Shown: positions 17,472 to 27,317 of the stretch, piece by piece
Layout of the letters: each line of letters starts with the position of its first letter
Numbering within the stretch: the stretch's first letter is position 1
Notes under the pieces: generated by a model
Database searches by the model: none
Told to the model about the DNA's origin: nothing
Seen by the model: only the letters and a program-made list of their open reading frames with translations
NCBI GenBank assembly: GCA_021782205.1
Contig: JAJXVH010000002.1
Span: 1-64,000, forward strand
Length of the DNA: 64,000 nt
Reading direction: 5' to 3'
Origin: a bacterium
GTDB taxonomy: Bacteria > Elusimicrobiota > Elusimicrobia > UBA1565 > UBA9628
Translations under genes and position numbers: made by a program

Positions 17472-17773
17472 CCTTGGCCGACTACATGACGGTGTCCGCC
17501 CTGCTCTTCCTGATCGGCGTCTTCGGCGCGCTCACGCGCCGCAACATCATCGGCATCCTGATGTCCATCGAGCTGATGTTCAACGCCGCCAACCTGAACC
17601 TGGCCGCGTTCGACCGCTTCCTGCATCCCGAGGGCCTGATCGGTCAGGCCCTCGCGGTCTTCGTCATCACCGTCGCCGCGGCGGAGATCGTGGTGGGGCT
17701 GGCCCTGCTGCTCGCCATCTACCGCAACACCGACACGACCTACGTCGAGGATTTCCACCTCCTCAAGGGCTAG
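17468..17773 (+). CDS. nuoK: NADH-quinone oxidoreductase subunit K
   Basis: [29 protein letters not shown] overlap with nuoJ. Confidence 0.95.
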   Translation: MTLADYMTVSALLFLIGVFGALTRRNIIGILMSIELMFNAANLNLAAFDRFLHPEGLIGQALAVFVITVAAAEIVVGLALLLAIYRNTDTTYVEDFHLLKG

Positions 17774-17779
17774 AGACCA

Positions 17780-19828
17780 ATGATCGAATACGCCTGGCTG
17801 ATCCCGCTGATCCCCGTCGCCGCGTCGCTGATCATCCTCTTCGGCGCCAAGGAGGACCCGCGTTCCCCCCTGCCCTGGATCGGCATCGGCGCGATGACCG
17901 TGTGCCTGGCGCTGGCCGTCTCGATCTTGTGGGGCTTCGTCTCCGGCGGCGTCGCGCTGCCCTACGAAAAAAACTGGGACTGGTTCTCCCTGGCCACCAC
18001 CATCGGCGGGCAATCCTTCGTCTGGACCATGCCGGTGGGCGTGCTCATCGACCCGCCCGCGGCCGTCCTCCTGTTCGTCGTCAGCCTGGTCAGCCTGATG
18101 GTGCAGGTCTATTCGATCGCCTACATGCACGACGACACGCGCTACAAGCGCTACTTCGCCTTCGTGTCCTTCTTCACGGCGGCGATGCTGGGCCTGGTCG
18201 TGTCGAGCAATATTCTGGTGGGCTTCATGTGCTGGGAGCTGATGGGCCTGACCTCCTACCTGCTCATCGGCTTCTGGTTCGAGCGCGAAGGCCCGTGCGA
18301 AGCCCAGAAGAAAGCGTTCATGACCACGAAGCTGGGCGACAGCGGCCTTTATCTGGCCCTGCTTCTGCTGTATGCGAAGACCGGCACCTTCCAGCTCACC
18401 CAGCTTCACCAGCACTTCGCCCTGGGCCTGGTGGCCCCGGCCGCCGCGACCGTCGCGGCCATCGGCATCCTGCTGGGCGCCATGGGCAAGTCGGCGCAGG
18501 CGCCGCTGATGGTCTGGCTGCCCGACGCCATGGAAGGCCCCACGCCCGGCTCCGCGCTGATCCACGCCGCGACCATGGTCGCGGCGGGCATACTCGTGGT
18601 CTCGAAGCTCTACTTCGTGTTCCTGGCCGCGCCCCTGGCGATGGAAGCCGCGGCTTGGATCGGCTTGATCACCGCGTTCATGGCCGCGGCCATGGCGCTG
18701 GTCAGCTTCGACATCAAGCGCGTGCTGGCGTTCTCGACCGTCTCCCAACTGGGCTTCATGCTGTGCGCCTTGGGCTGCGGCGGCTACACCGCGGGCCTGT
18801 TCCACCTGACCACGCATGCCTTCTTCAAGGCGCTCCTGTTTTTGGGCGCCGGCTCCGTGATCCACTCCGTGCACACCAACGACATGCGCCAGATGGGGGG
18901 GCTGTCCCGGCGCATGCTGCTCACCTTCGCGACCATGACCGTCGCGGTGCTGGCGATCTGCGGCGTCTGGCCCTTCGCCGGCTTCTACTCCAAGGACATG
19001 ATATTGGTCGCGGCCTGGAACCACGAGAAATGGATCTTCTGGCCCCTGCTCCTGACCGCGCTGATGACCGCCTTCTACATGACCCGCCTGCTGACCTTGA
19101 CCTTCCTGGGCGACGACCGCGACCACGAGCGCTTCCACCACGCCCATGAGTCTCCCGCGCTGATCACCGCGCCCCTGCTGGTGCTCGCGTTTTTCTCCTT
19201 GACCGCGGGGATGGCCGTCGCCCACGACGGCTTGGCCGCGCGGCTGTTTCCCAAGCCGACGCTTTCCGTCGCCGCGGACGCTGCGGCCGCGACGCCGAGC
19301 GCGTCGGTCGCGGCCTCCGCCGCGAACAACCCGCAGGTTCAAACGCCGGACGCCGAACAGGAACTGCCGGACTGGCTTAAGTTCGGCATTCCCGGGGTCT
19401 TCGTTCCCGGCGCGATGCTGCTCGCGTTCTTCATGTACCGCGGCCCGAAGTTCGAGGCGGCCGAAGGCCTGCGCTCCGCGTTCGCGCCGATCGCGACCTT
19501 GCTGGACCGCCGCTGGTATCTGGACGACGCGTTCCTGGCGCTGGTCGCGTTCTGCGACGGGGTCGCGGCGCTGGCGTTCTGGATCGACGCGAACATCGTG
19601 GACCGCGTGTTCGTCGACGGCTGGGGCCTGCTCATGCGCATCATCGCGGAGATCTCCAGCTTCTTTGACGGGGCCTTCGTGGACGCGGCGGTGGACGGCG
19701 TCGGCGGTCTTTCCACCGACCTGGGCGTGGGCCTACGCTCCTTGGTGGCCGAGGGGCAGGTGCAGGAATACATGATGTATGCGGCCATCGCCGTAAGCCT
19801 CGCCGCGACCTTGATCTTGACGCGCTGA
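17780..19828 (+). CDS. nuoL: NADH-quinone oxidoreductase subunit L
   Basis: YSIAYMHDDTRYKRYFAFVSFFTAAMLGLVVSSN; PLMVWLPDAMEGPTPGSALIHAATMV. Confidence 0.96.
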   Translation: MIEYAWLIPLIPVAASLIILFGAKEDPRSPLPWIGIGAMTVCLALAVSILWGFVSGGVALPYEKNWDWFSLATTIGGQSFVWTMPVGVLIDPPAAVLLFVVSLVSLMVQVYSIAYMHDDTRYKRYFAFVSFFTAAMLGLVVSSNILVGFMCWELMGLTSYLLIGFWFEREGPCEAQKKAFMTTKLGDSGLYLALLLLYAKTGTFQLTQLHQHFALGLVAPAAATVAAIGILLGAMGKSAQAPLMVWLPDAMEGPTPGSALIHAATMVAAGILVVSKLYFVFLAAPLAMEAAAWIGLITAFMAAAMALVSFDIKRVLAFSTVSQLGFMLCALGCGGYTAGLFHLTTHAFFKALLFLGAGSVIHSVHTNDMRQMGGLSRRMLLTFATMTVAVLAICGVWPFAGFYSKDMILVAAWNHEKWIFWPLLLTALMTAFYMTRLLTLTFLGDDRDHERFHHAHESPALITAPLLVLAFFSLTAGMAVAHDGLAARLFPKPTLSVAADAAAATPSASVAASAANNPQVQTPDAEQELPDWLKFGIPGVFVPGAMLLAFFMYRGPKFEAAEGLRSAFAPIATLLDRRWYLDDAFLALVAFCDGVAALAFWIDANIVDRVFVDGWGLLMRIIAEISSFFDGAFVDAAVDGVGGLSTDLGVGLRSLVAEGQVQEYMMYAAIAVSLAATLILTR

Positions 19829-19849
19829 ACCGACTTTGAGGAGAACGAA

Positions 19850-21304
19850 ATGATGCTGAGCTTGATCACCTGGGCGCCGCTGGTGGGCGCGCTGCTCGTC
19901 CTGCTGATTCCCAAGGAGAACGTCAAGGCCATCCAAGGCGTGGGCTTCCTGGCCGCCGGCGTCTCCCTGCTGGCCTCGCTTCTGCTGATCCTGTCCTTCG
20001 ACCGCTCCACAGCCGGTTTCCAGTTCGTCGAGCAGTGGTCCTGGATTCCGTCGTTCAACGTGTCCTACCACCTGGGCGTCGACGGGCTGTCCTTCCCGCT
20101 GGTCCTGCTGACCACGTTCATGAGCTTCATCGCGCTGATCGGCTCGATGGGCATCAAGGAGCGCGTCAAGGAATACTTCTTCTGGTTCCTGATCCTGGAG
20201 ACGGGCATGCTGGGCGTGTTCGTGGCCCTGGACCTGATTTTGTTCTACGTGTTCTGGGAGATCACGCTCGTGCCGATGTATTTCCTGATCGGCGTCTGGG
20301 GCGGCCCGAAGAAGGAGTTCGCCGCGATCAAGTTCTTCCTCTACACGTTGTCAGGCTCGGTGTTCATGCTGTTGGCCATCTTGGCGATGTATTTCAACAA
20401 CCCCGCGCGCACCTTCGACATGATCGAGATGATGAAGGCCGGCGCGGCCTGGTCGCCGCGCTTCCAGGAGATCGTCTTCCTGGGCCTCTACTTCGGGCTG
20501 GCCATCAAGATTCCGGCCTTCCCGTTCCACACCTGGCTGCCGCTGGCCCACGTGGAAGCGCCCACGCCCATCTCCGTCATCCTGGCCGCGGTCCTGCTCA
20601 AGATGGGCGTCTACGGCCTCTTGCGGCTGTGCTATCAGATGCTGCCCGCGGGCTTCGCCTGGTTTTTGCCCGCGCTGGTGGTCATCGCCGTGATCAACAT
20701 CGTCTACGGCGCGCTGTGCGCCATGGCGCAGACCGACATGAAGAAGATGGTCGCCTACTCCTCGGTCAACCACATGGGCTACTGCCTGCTGGGCATCGCG
20801 GGCATGACGGCGGCGGGATTTTCCGGCGCGGTCCTGCAGATGATCAACCACGGCATCATCACCGGCGCGCTGTTCCTGCTGGTGGGCGTGATCTACGACC
20901 GCGCGCACACCCGCGACCTGTCCGCCTTCGGCGGCCTGGCGGCGCGCGTGCCCGTCTATTTCGGACTGATGGCGCTGACCTGCTTCGCCTCGCTGGGCCT
21001 GCCCGGCCTCTCCGGCTTCGTCGGCGAGTTCCTGTGCTTCCTGGGCGCGTTCCCGCTCTGGAAGTGGCAGACGACCATCTCGGTGCTGGGCATCATCGCC
21101 ACGGCCGCGTTCTTCCTGCGCATGATCCAGAAGGTCTTCCTGGGCGCGTTCAACGAGAAATGGGAAGGCCATATGCCGGACATGACCCCGCGCGAGCTGC
21201 TGTCCGTGGCGCCGCTGGCCGTGCTGACGGTCCTCTTCGGCGTGTATCCGAAATGGCCGCTGGACTTGATGAACGCGACCGTCGTGGCCCTGCTGAGAAA
21301 GTAG
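19850..21304 (+). CDS. nuoM: NADH-quinone oxidoreductase subunit M
   Basis: FPFHTWLPLAHVEAPTPISVILAAVLLKMGVYGLLR. Confidence 0.96.
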   Translation: MMLSLITWAPLVGALLVLLIPKENVKAIQGVGFLAAGVSLLASLLLILSFDRSTAGFQFVEQWSWIPSFNVSYHLGVDGLSFPLVLLTTFMSFIALIGSMGIKERVKEYFFWFLILETGMLGVFVALDLILFYVFWEITLVPMYFLIGVWGGPKKEFAAIKFFLYTLSGSVFMLLAILAMYFNNPARTFDMIEMMKAGAAWSPRFQEIVFLGLYFGLAIKIPAFPFHTWLPLAHVEAPTPISVILAAVLLKMGVYGLLRLCYQMLPAGFAWFLPALVVIAVINIVYGALCAMAQTDMKKMVAYSSVNHMGYCLLGIAGMTAAGFSGAVLQMINHGIITGALFLLVGVIYDRAHTRDLSAFGGLAARVPVYFGLMALTCFASLGLPGLSGFVGEFLCFLGAFPLWKWQTTISVLGIIATAAFFLRMIQKVFLGAFNEKWEGHMPDMTPRELLSVAPLAVLTVLFGVYPKWPLDLMNATVVALLRK

Positions 21305-22717
21305 ATGCAGAACCTGTCCTTGCTGAGCCCCGCGATGGCCCTGTCGGGGCTGGCGGTCCTGGTCTTGCTGGCCGACATGCTGGTGCCGCCCTCGCGCTCG
21401 CGCCTCCTCTACCACCTCGGCTGGGCGAGCGCCGCGGGCACGCTCGCCTGGCTGGTCGCGGGGCTCGCCAACCCCGCCTCGCGCGGCGCGGGCAGCCTGT
21501 GGGTCGTCGACGCCTACGCGCAGTTCTTCGGCATGACCATCCTGCTGGCGGCCGTGCTGTGCCTGCTGATGGGGCTGGACTATAAAGCCCTTCCCGAGCG
21601 CCACGCAGGGACCTTCACCGCGCTGATGCTCTTGGCGACCTCGGGGCTGATGATCCTGGTCAGCGCGACGGACCTGCTGCTGATCTTCGTTTCGCTCGAG
21701 CTCGTCTCGCTGTCCTCGTTCGTGCTCGTCGGCTTCGAGCGCGGCAATCCGAAGTCCAACGAGGGCGCGATGAAGTATTTCCTGTTCGGCGCGTTCTCCT
21801 CGGCGATCATGGTCTACGGCATTTCGCTTTATTACGGCGCGGCCGGCACCACGCACCTGATCCGGGGTGCGGCGGCACCGGGACCCATGCTGATGCTGGG
21901 CCTGATCCTGATCCTTCTGGGCTTCGGCTTCAAGGCCTCATTGGCGCCCATGCACTTCTGGGTGCCGGACGCCTACGAGGGCGCGCCCACGCCGGTGACC
22001 ACCTTCCTGTCCGTCGCGCCCAAGATCGCCACGTTCGCGCTGCTGGTGCGCGTGTTCGTCTCCGTGCTGCCGGCCGCGCAGTTCGACCTGCAGGCGCTGG
22101 TCGTGCTCATGGCGCTGACCACCATGACCATCGGCAACTTCACCGCGTTCTTCCAGAACGACGCCAAGCGCCTGCTCGCCTACTCCTCGATCGCGCAGGC
22201 CGGCTATCTGCTCATCGGCCTGGCCGCCGGCAACGGCCGCGGCGTCGAGGCGGTGATGATGTACTCCTTCATCTATCTGGCCATGAACGTGGGCGCCTTC
22301 GCCGTGGTCCAAGCCGTCGGCCAGGACGCGGGAAGCTGCGACCTGTCCTCGTTCGACGGCCTGGCCCAGCGCTCCCTGGGCCTGGCGCTGGCCATGACCT
22401 TCTGCCTGCTCTCGCTGGCCGGCATACCGCCGCTGGCGGGCTTCATGGGCAAGCTCTACATCTTCTCCTCGGCCGTGGAGACCGGACACTGGTGGCTGGC
22501 CACGGCCGGCCTGCTCAACTCGGTGGCCTCCGCCTACTTCTACTTCCGCATCGCGCAGCGCATGTTCCTGCGCGCGCCGCGCGAAGGCGCTTTGCCCGTC
22601 GCCGCCGGACCGTACATCTACGGCGCGGTCGCGGTCGCGGTGGTGGGGGTGATCCTCTTCGGCGTGCATCCCGAACCGCTGATCGCCGGCGTGCGCGCCT
22701 CGGCCGGACTGCCCTGA
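21305..22717 (+). CDS. nuoN: NADH-quinone oxidoreductase subunit N
   Basis: PMHFWVPDAYEGAPTPVTTFLSVAPKIATFALL; KRLLAYSSIAQAGYLLIGL. Confidence 0.96.
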   Translation: MQNLSLLSPAMALSGLAVLVLLADMLVPPSRSRLLYHLGWASAAGTLAWLVAGLANPASRGAGSLWVVDAYAQFFGMTILLAAVLCLLMGLDYKALPERHAGTFTALMLLATSGLMILVSATDLLLIFVSLELVSLSSFVLVGFERGNPKSNEGAMKYFLFGAFSSAIMVYGISLYYGAAGTTHLIRGAAAPGPMLMLGLILILLGFGFKASLAPMHFWVPDAYEGAPTPVTTFLSVAPKIATFALLVRVFVSVLPAAQFDLQALVVLMALTTMTIGNFTAFFQNDAKRLLAYSSIAQAGYLLIGLAAGNGRGVEAVMMYSFIYLAMNVGAFAVVQAVGQDAGSCDLSSFDGLAQRSLGLALAMTFCLLSLAGIPPLAGFMGKLYIFSSAVETGHWWLATAGLLNSVASAYFYFRIAQRMFLRAPREGALPVAAGPYIYGAVAVAVVGVILFGVHPEPLIAGVRASAGLP

Positions 22718-22723
22718 CGCGCT

Positions 22724-24283
22724 CTAGCTCGTCCAGTTGAGACGGCGGTCCTTGGGCTTGGCCTGACCCGTCGTGCGCAGGCCGCGCGTGGCCGTCAGCG
22801 CGACCGCGAACGCGACCACGCCTCCCCAGCGCCAGCCGGCGCCGGTGTCGATGAGAATGCGCCAAGTTCCCGCGGCCTCCGCGCGCAGCGCCACGCTCCA
22901 GTCCGGACTCTCCGGCGCCGCCCACGCCAGGGCCGAGACCGCGGTGAGCGCCGCGCCCGCCGGCGCGAGCAGGCGCGCCCAGAGCAGCTCCTCGCGGTCC
23001 GCGCCCCAATAGGCCAGATACGCGCCGGCGCCGCCGGTCAAAAGCCCGAAGGCCGCCGCGATCAAGGTCTCAAGCCCGGGGTCGCCGCGGCCGCGCTTCA
23101 AGACGAATTGCGCCGCGCACGCCGTCGAGCCAAGCCACAGAACGGCGCCGAGCGCGCGCCGCCCCGCGCCGAACCGATCGCCGAACCCCAGCAGCAGCGG
23201 CGCGCAAGCGCCGACCACTCCGGCCGCCAGCCAGTCCTCGACGACGGCGCGGCGCCACGGCCAGACGGCGGCCGTCGCGCACAGCGTGACGAGTATCGCC
23301 TGGAACGACGCGCGCGAGCCCAGCGCGGAAGCCGCGGGCGCGGGGGGAGAGGGCGGCGGCGCGTAGCGCTCGCGCGGCGGCTCGGAGGCGATGTCGCCGG
23401 CGGCGGCGGCGGGTTCGGCCGGCGCCAGAAGGCGCAAGGGGGAACCGCTGTCATCCACGTCCAGAAGAAGTCCCGGATCGGCCAGTTCCGCCGCCAGCGC
23501 CGCGCCGTCGGCCGGGCGGCCCGAGGGATCCTTGTCGAGCAGGCGGCGCAGCAGCGCCGCGGCGCGGGTGGAGACCTCCGGCCGCGCGCGCCGCACGTCG
23601 GGCGGCGGCGCCTCGCGGTGCGCGACGACCACGTCGCCGGGCGCTCCTGAAAACGGGGCAAGACCCGTCAAAGCGAAATACCACGTCCCGCCCAGCGCGT
23701 AGACGTCCATGCGCGGGTCCGGAGGAGCGCCCCAGCCCTGCTCCGGCGGCATGAAGTGAAAGCTGCCCACGGACTCGCCGCCCGCGTCGGCCCGGCCCGC
23801 GCCCGCGGCCAGGCCGAAATCGGCGAGCTTCGCGCCGCCGCGCGCGTCCAGAAGCACGTTGGCGGGCTTGACGTCGCGGTGGACGACGCCGGCGGCGTGC
23901 GCGGCGGCCAGCGCCCCGGCCACGTCGCGGGCGACGGCCAGCGCGCGCTCGACGGAAAGCGGCCCGTCGCGCCGCACGCGGGACTCCAGGCTATCACCTT
24001 CGACCCATTGCATGACGATGTAGCCCACGCCGCGGTCCTCGCCGACCTCATGGATGGCCACGATGCGCGGGTCCTCCAGCTTCGCCGCGGCGCGGGCCTC
24101 GGCGAACGCCGCCTCGCGCGCGGCCGCGCCCGCCGACGCCCCCCGGTCCACCAGTTTGACGGCCACGTCCCGGTCGAGGGCCAGGTGCCGGGCCTTATAG
24201 ACGCGCCCCATGCCCCCGACGCCCAACAGTCGCTCAAGCCGGCAGGGGCCCACCACGGTTCCAACGAGGGGATCTTCGGCCAT
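22724..24283 (-). CDS. Serine/threonine protein kinase with C-terminal transmembrane segments
   Basis: GVGGMGRVYKARHLALDRDVAVKLV, HRDVKPANVLLDARGGAKLADFGLA; start ATG at 24283. Confidence 0.93.
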   Translation of the reverse strand: MAEDPLVGTVVGPCRLERLLGVGGMGRVYKARHLALDRDVAVKLVDRGASAGAAAREAAFAEARAAAKLEDPRIVAIHEVGEDRGVGYIVMQWVEGDSLESRVRRDGPLSVERALAVARDVAGALAAAHAAGVVHRDVKPANVLLDARGGAKLADFGLAAGAGRADAGGESVGSFHFMPPEQGWGAPPDPRMDVYALGGTWYFALTGLAPFSGAPGDVVVAHREAPPPDVRRARPEVSTRAAALLRRLLDKDPSGRPADGAALAAELADPGLLLDVDDSGSPLRLLAPAEPAAAAGDIASEPPRERYAPPPSPPAPAASALGSRASFQAILVTLCATAAVWPWRRAVVEDWLAAGVVGACAPLLLGFGDRFGAGRRALGAVLWLGSTACAAQFVLKRGRGDPGLETLIAAAFGLLTGGAGAYLAYWGADREELLWARLLAPAGAALTAVSALAWAAPESPDWSVALRAEAAGTWRILIDTGAGWRWGGVVAFAVALTATRGLRTTGQAKPKDRRLNWTS

Positions 24284-24287
24284 CGCG

Positions 24288-24299
24288 CGCAGGATAGCA
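24288..24299 (-). promoter_or_regulatory. Extended -10 TGCTATCCT, 7 nt before the kinase ATG (hexamer at 24291-24296)
   Basis: TGnTANNNT-N7-ATG on the minus strand. Confidence 0.5.
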
Positions 24300-24327
24300 G
24301 GCGGTCCGAGCCGGACGCAAGGGCAAA

Positions 24328-24336
24328 TGTTAGTAT
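24328..24336 (+). promoter_or_regulatory. Extended -10 TGTTAGTAT, 7 nt before ATG 24344
   Basis: TGnTANNNT-N7-ATG. Confidence 0.5.
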
Positions 24337-24343
24337 CTCCCGC

Positions 24344-25363
24344 ATGCTCGGCCTGCGCACGACGGTCGTTCTTCTCGCGGCGCTGGCCGCGGCCTTGGCG
24401 ACGGCCGCGCGCCTCGGCTCCGAGTGGAACCGGCGCATCGCCCAATACCCGGCCGGCGGCGACCTCCTGGCCGGACAGATCGACTTCTCGATCGGCGGCG
24501 GCTTCGATGGCGCCGCGGACGTCTATCAGAAGATCGTCGACCTGGGCTCCCTGCGCCTGTCCGAGTACGGCTTCAAGAACTTCAATCAGGATATTCTGCA
24601 CCTGACCTACAAGATCCCGACCGAGCAGTTCCAAGCCTACAACGCCGCCTACGGCTATTTTCCTGAGGACGTGCGGAAGCTTCAGCAGTGGCGCGACGAC
24701 GCGCGCCAGAGCGCCTACCGCCTGGCGGTCAAGACCGGCAAGAACCAGGCGCAGTTGAACGCGGCGCTGGCCGCCATCGACGGCCTTTATCAGCGCAAGC
24801 TGCGCGACTATCTGGAATCGCGCGGCTTCCGCCTGGAGGCAGGCAACGTCACGCGCATCGACATGCCGCAGGTGGTGCGGCGCAACGCGCCCCTGCTCAA
24901 GCCCATCGCCTTGGTCATCGACCGCGTGGCCACCCAGCACCGCTATCAGTCCATGGACATCATCGGCGCGGGGCTCTCCTTCGTGCAGACCGGCCTGCGC
25001 TACCAGCAACCCGAGGACGTCTGGAAGGGCAAGCACACGGGCGCGTTCGTGCCGCCGCTGACCTCGGTGGTGCTGGGCTGGGGCAACTGCGACTCGAAAA
25101 GCGCGTTGCTGGCCTCCATTCTGTCCAACTGGGCGCAGATGCGCATGATCGGCATCTTCATGCCCGGCAACCCCGTGGGCCACTACGTGATGGGCGTGCT
25201 GCAGATCCCCGACGAGGGCGACGTGTATGTCGAATACCAGGGCCTCAAATACGTGCTGACCGAGCCCGCCGGCCCCGCGTGGCTGCCGCCGGGCCGCGTC
25301 GGCGACGAGACCTTGGCCAAGCTCAACGCGCCGGAAGGCTACAAGATCGACCAATTCTTCTAG
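24344..25363 (+). CDS. Exported transglutaminase-like protein
   Basis: N-terminal hydrophobic signal; GNCDSKSALLASIL (Cys), HYVMGVLQIP (His), YVEYQGLKYVLTEP. Confidence 0.6.
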   Translation: MLGLRTTVVLLAALAAALATAARLGSEWNRRIAQYPAGGDLLAGQIDFSIGGGFDGAADVYQKIVDLGSLRLSEYGFKNFNQDILHLTYKIPTEQFQAYNAAYGYFPEDVRKLQQWRDDARQSAYRLAVKTGKNQAQLNAALAAIDGLYQRKLRDYLESRGFRLEAGNVTRIDMPQVVRRNAPLLKPIALVIDRVATQHRYQSMDIIGAGLSFVQTGLRYQQPEDVWKGKHTGAFVPPLTSVVLGWGNCDSKSALLASILSNWAQMRMIGIFMPGNPVGHYVMGVLQIPDEGDVYVEYQGLKYVLTEPAGPAWLPPGRVGDETLAKLNAPEGYKIDQFF

Positions 25364-25370
25364 GAGAGCC

Positions 25371-25913
25371 ATGTACAACGAGAGAATCGTCGTCGCCGTC
25401 TTCCACTTCCTGCTGATGGTGCTGTCCTCGGGCCTGGTCGTCACCTTGACCTACCGCGTGTTCATCGGCGCCAATCCCGACTTCCACATGGGCACGGAGA
25501 TCCGCGACGGCAACGTCGCCACCGGCATCTTGGTCGCCGCGATCCTCTACGGCGCCTCGCTGATCATGATGGCGGGTACGCAGTCGGCCGTGGAGATGTT
25601 CCGCATGCACATGCTGGCCCCCAGCGAGCAGAGCGAGAGCCTGGTGAAGCTCTTCTTCCTGATCGTCGCGCACATGGCGGTGTCGCTGATCCTGGCGGTG
25701 ATCTCCATTTCCACCACCTTGCGGCTGTTCGGCCGCCTGACGCGCCGCGAACTGCACGCGGGCCAGGAGCTCAAGCGGGGCAACACCGCCGTCGGACTCG
25801 TGCTGGCCAGCGTGGTGATCGTGTCGAGCCTGTACGTGCGCGACGGGGTGCTCTCCCTGTCCAAGGCCCTGGCGCCTCAGCCGTCTTTCGGCCACATCGA
25901 AATCGAGAAATAG
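25371..25913 (+). CDS. DUF350-like membrane protein
   Basis: Four hydrophobic segments; charged linker TRRELHAGQELKRGNTAVGLVLAS. Confidence 0.55.
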   Translation: MYNERIVVAVFHFLLMVLSSGLVVTLTYRVFIGANPDFHMGTEIRDGNVATGILVAAILYGASLIMMAGTQSAVEMFRMHMLAPSEQSESLVKLFFLIVAHMAVSLILAVISISTTLRLFGRLTRRELHAGQELKRGNTAVGLVLASVVIVSSLYVRDGVLSLSKALAPQPSFGHIEIEK

Positions 25914-25928
25914 GTTACAATCGTTCCA

Positions 25929-27317
25929 ATGGCACGCCGGCCGCCCAGTTCCGTCTGGCGCGACAACTTCGCGGAGCTTAAAAAACCTCTGGCGCGGGAG
26001 GAAGCCCGCGTCGAGGCGTCGCGCTGCCTCTACTGCTACGACGCGCCCTGCGTGAAGGCCTGCCCCACGCACATCGACATCCCGCGCTTCATCCGCCAAA
26101 TCGCCGCGGCCGACGTCTTGGGAGCGGGGGAAACCATTCTGGAAGCCAACGCGCTGGGCCATTCCTGCGCGCGCGTCTGCCCGGTGGAGGTGCTCTGCGA
26201 GGGCGACTGCGTCTATCACGACTGGCACGAAAAACCCATCCACATCGCGCGGCTTCAGCGCCGCGCGACCGACGCGGTGCACGCGTCGGACGAACTGCCT
26301 TTTGAACCGGGAGCCGACACCGGGCGGCGCGTGGCGGTGGTGGGCGCGGGTCCGTCCGGCGCGGCGTGCGCGGTCTACCTGCGCCGCCTGGGCCACGCGG
26401 TGACGATCTTCGAGAAGCGCAAGCTTCCCGGCGGGCTCAACACCTCGGGCGTGGCCGAGTATAAGATGCCCGCCAAGACGTCGCTTGAAGAGCTGCGGAT
26501 GCTGTTCCGTTTGGGCTGTTCCGTGAAGACGGGCGCGACCGTGGACGGCGCTTTGGCCGCGAAGCTTTTGCGGGACTTCGACGCCGTCTTTTTGGGCGTC
26601 GGCCTGGCTAAGACCCGCGGCCTGGGCATCCCGGGCGAGAATCTGCCCGGCGTGATGGACGCTTTGTCTTTCATTGAGCGCGTGAAGGCGCACGACCCCA
26701 AGCTTCCCGGCTCCAGCGCCGCCACCGTGGTCATCGGCGGAGGCAACACCGCCGTGGACGCGGCCACCCAGTCGCGGCGCACGGGAACCGGGAAGGTCGT
26801 GCTCGCCTACCGGCGCGGGGCCGAGGACCTGTCGGCCTATGACTTCGAGGTGGCGCTGGCGCGCACCGACGGCGCGGAGGTCCTGCTGAACGCCGCGCCC
26901 AAGCGCATCCTGGGCCGCCGGACGGTCGAGGGCGTGGAGTTTTCGCGCACGAAGACGGTGAAGGGCAAGCTCATCGAAGAGAAGAAGACCTTCGTGGTGG
27001 CGTGCGACCGCGTGATCACGGCCATCGGCCAGAGCAAGGATCGCGCTCTGCCGGAGCTGTTCGGCGCGGCGCTCAACGATGACGGCACGGTCCGGGTGGA
27101 CGCCGAGACCCTGCGCACGTCGCACGCGAAGGTGTTCGCCGGCGGCGACATGGTCAACGGCGGCAAGGAAGTGGTCAACGCCGCCGCCGACGGCAAGCGC
27201 GCGGCCTGGGGCATCCATCGCCTGCTCGCGCCGGGCGCGCGGCCCGACGGCGACAACGCCTATTGGGTCTCCACCATCGACGGCCGCGTCGTCGCGCCGA
27301 TCATACCGCGAAATTGA
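25929..27317 (+). CDS. preT: Dihydropyrimidine dehydrogenase (NAD+), subunit PreT-like FAD/FeS protein
   Basis: CLYCYDAPCVKACPTHIDIPRFIRQIA, GAGPSGAACAVYLRRLGHAVTIFEK, FAGGDMVNGGKEVVNAAADGKRAA. Confidence 0.9.
   Translation: MARRPPSSVWRDNFAELKKPLAREEARVEASRCLYCYDAPCVKACPTHIDIPRFIRQIAAADVLGAGETILEANALGHSCARVCPVEVLCEGDCVYHDWHEKPIHIARLQRRATDAVHASDELPFEPGADTGRRVAVVGAGPSGAACAVYLRRLGHAVTIFEKRKLPGGLNTSGVAEYKMPAKTSLEELRMLFRLGCSVKTGATVDGALAAKLLRDFDAVFLGVGLAKTRGLGIPGENLPGVMDALSFIERVKAHDPKLPGSSAATVVIGGGNTAVDAATQSRRTGTGKVVLAYRRGAEDLSAYDFEVALARTDGAEVLLNAAPKRILGRRTVEGVEFSRTKTVKGKLIEEKKTFVVACDRVITAIGQSKDRALPELFGAALNDDGTVRVDAETLRTSHAKVFAGGDMVNGGKEVVNAAADGKRAAWGIHRLLAPGARPDGDNAYWVSTIDGRVVAPIIPRN

Noticed and set aside
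17156-19342. 728-aa minus-strand ORF opposite nuoL
   Set aside because: His/Gln/Gly/Arg-rich shadow of nuoK/nuoL, no domain
20035-21585. 516-aa + ORF overlapping nuoM in another frame
   Set aside because: Arg-rich out-of-frame shadow; nuoM motifs are in the other frame
20351-21856. 501-aa minus ORF opposite nuoM/nuoN
   Set aside because: Shadow ORF with biased composition
24284-25444. Minus-strand upstream extension of the kinase ORF
   Set aside because: Shadow of the transglutaminase-like gene; the kinase start at 24283 fits motif and promoter
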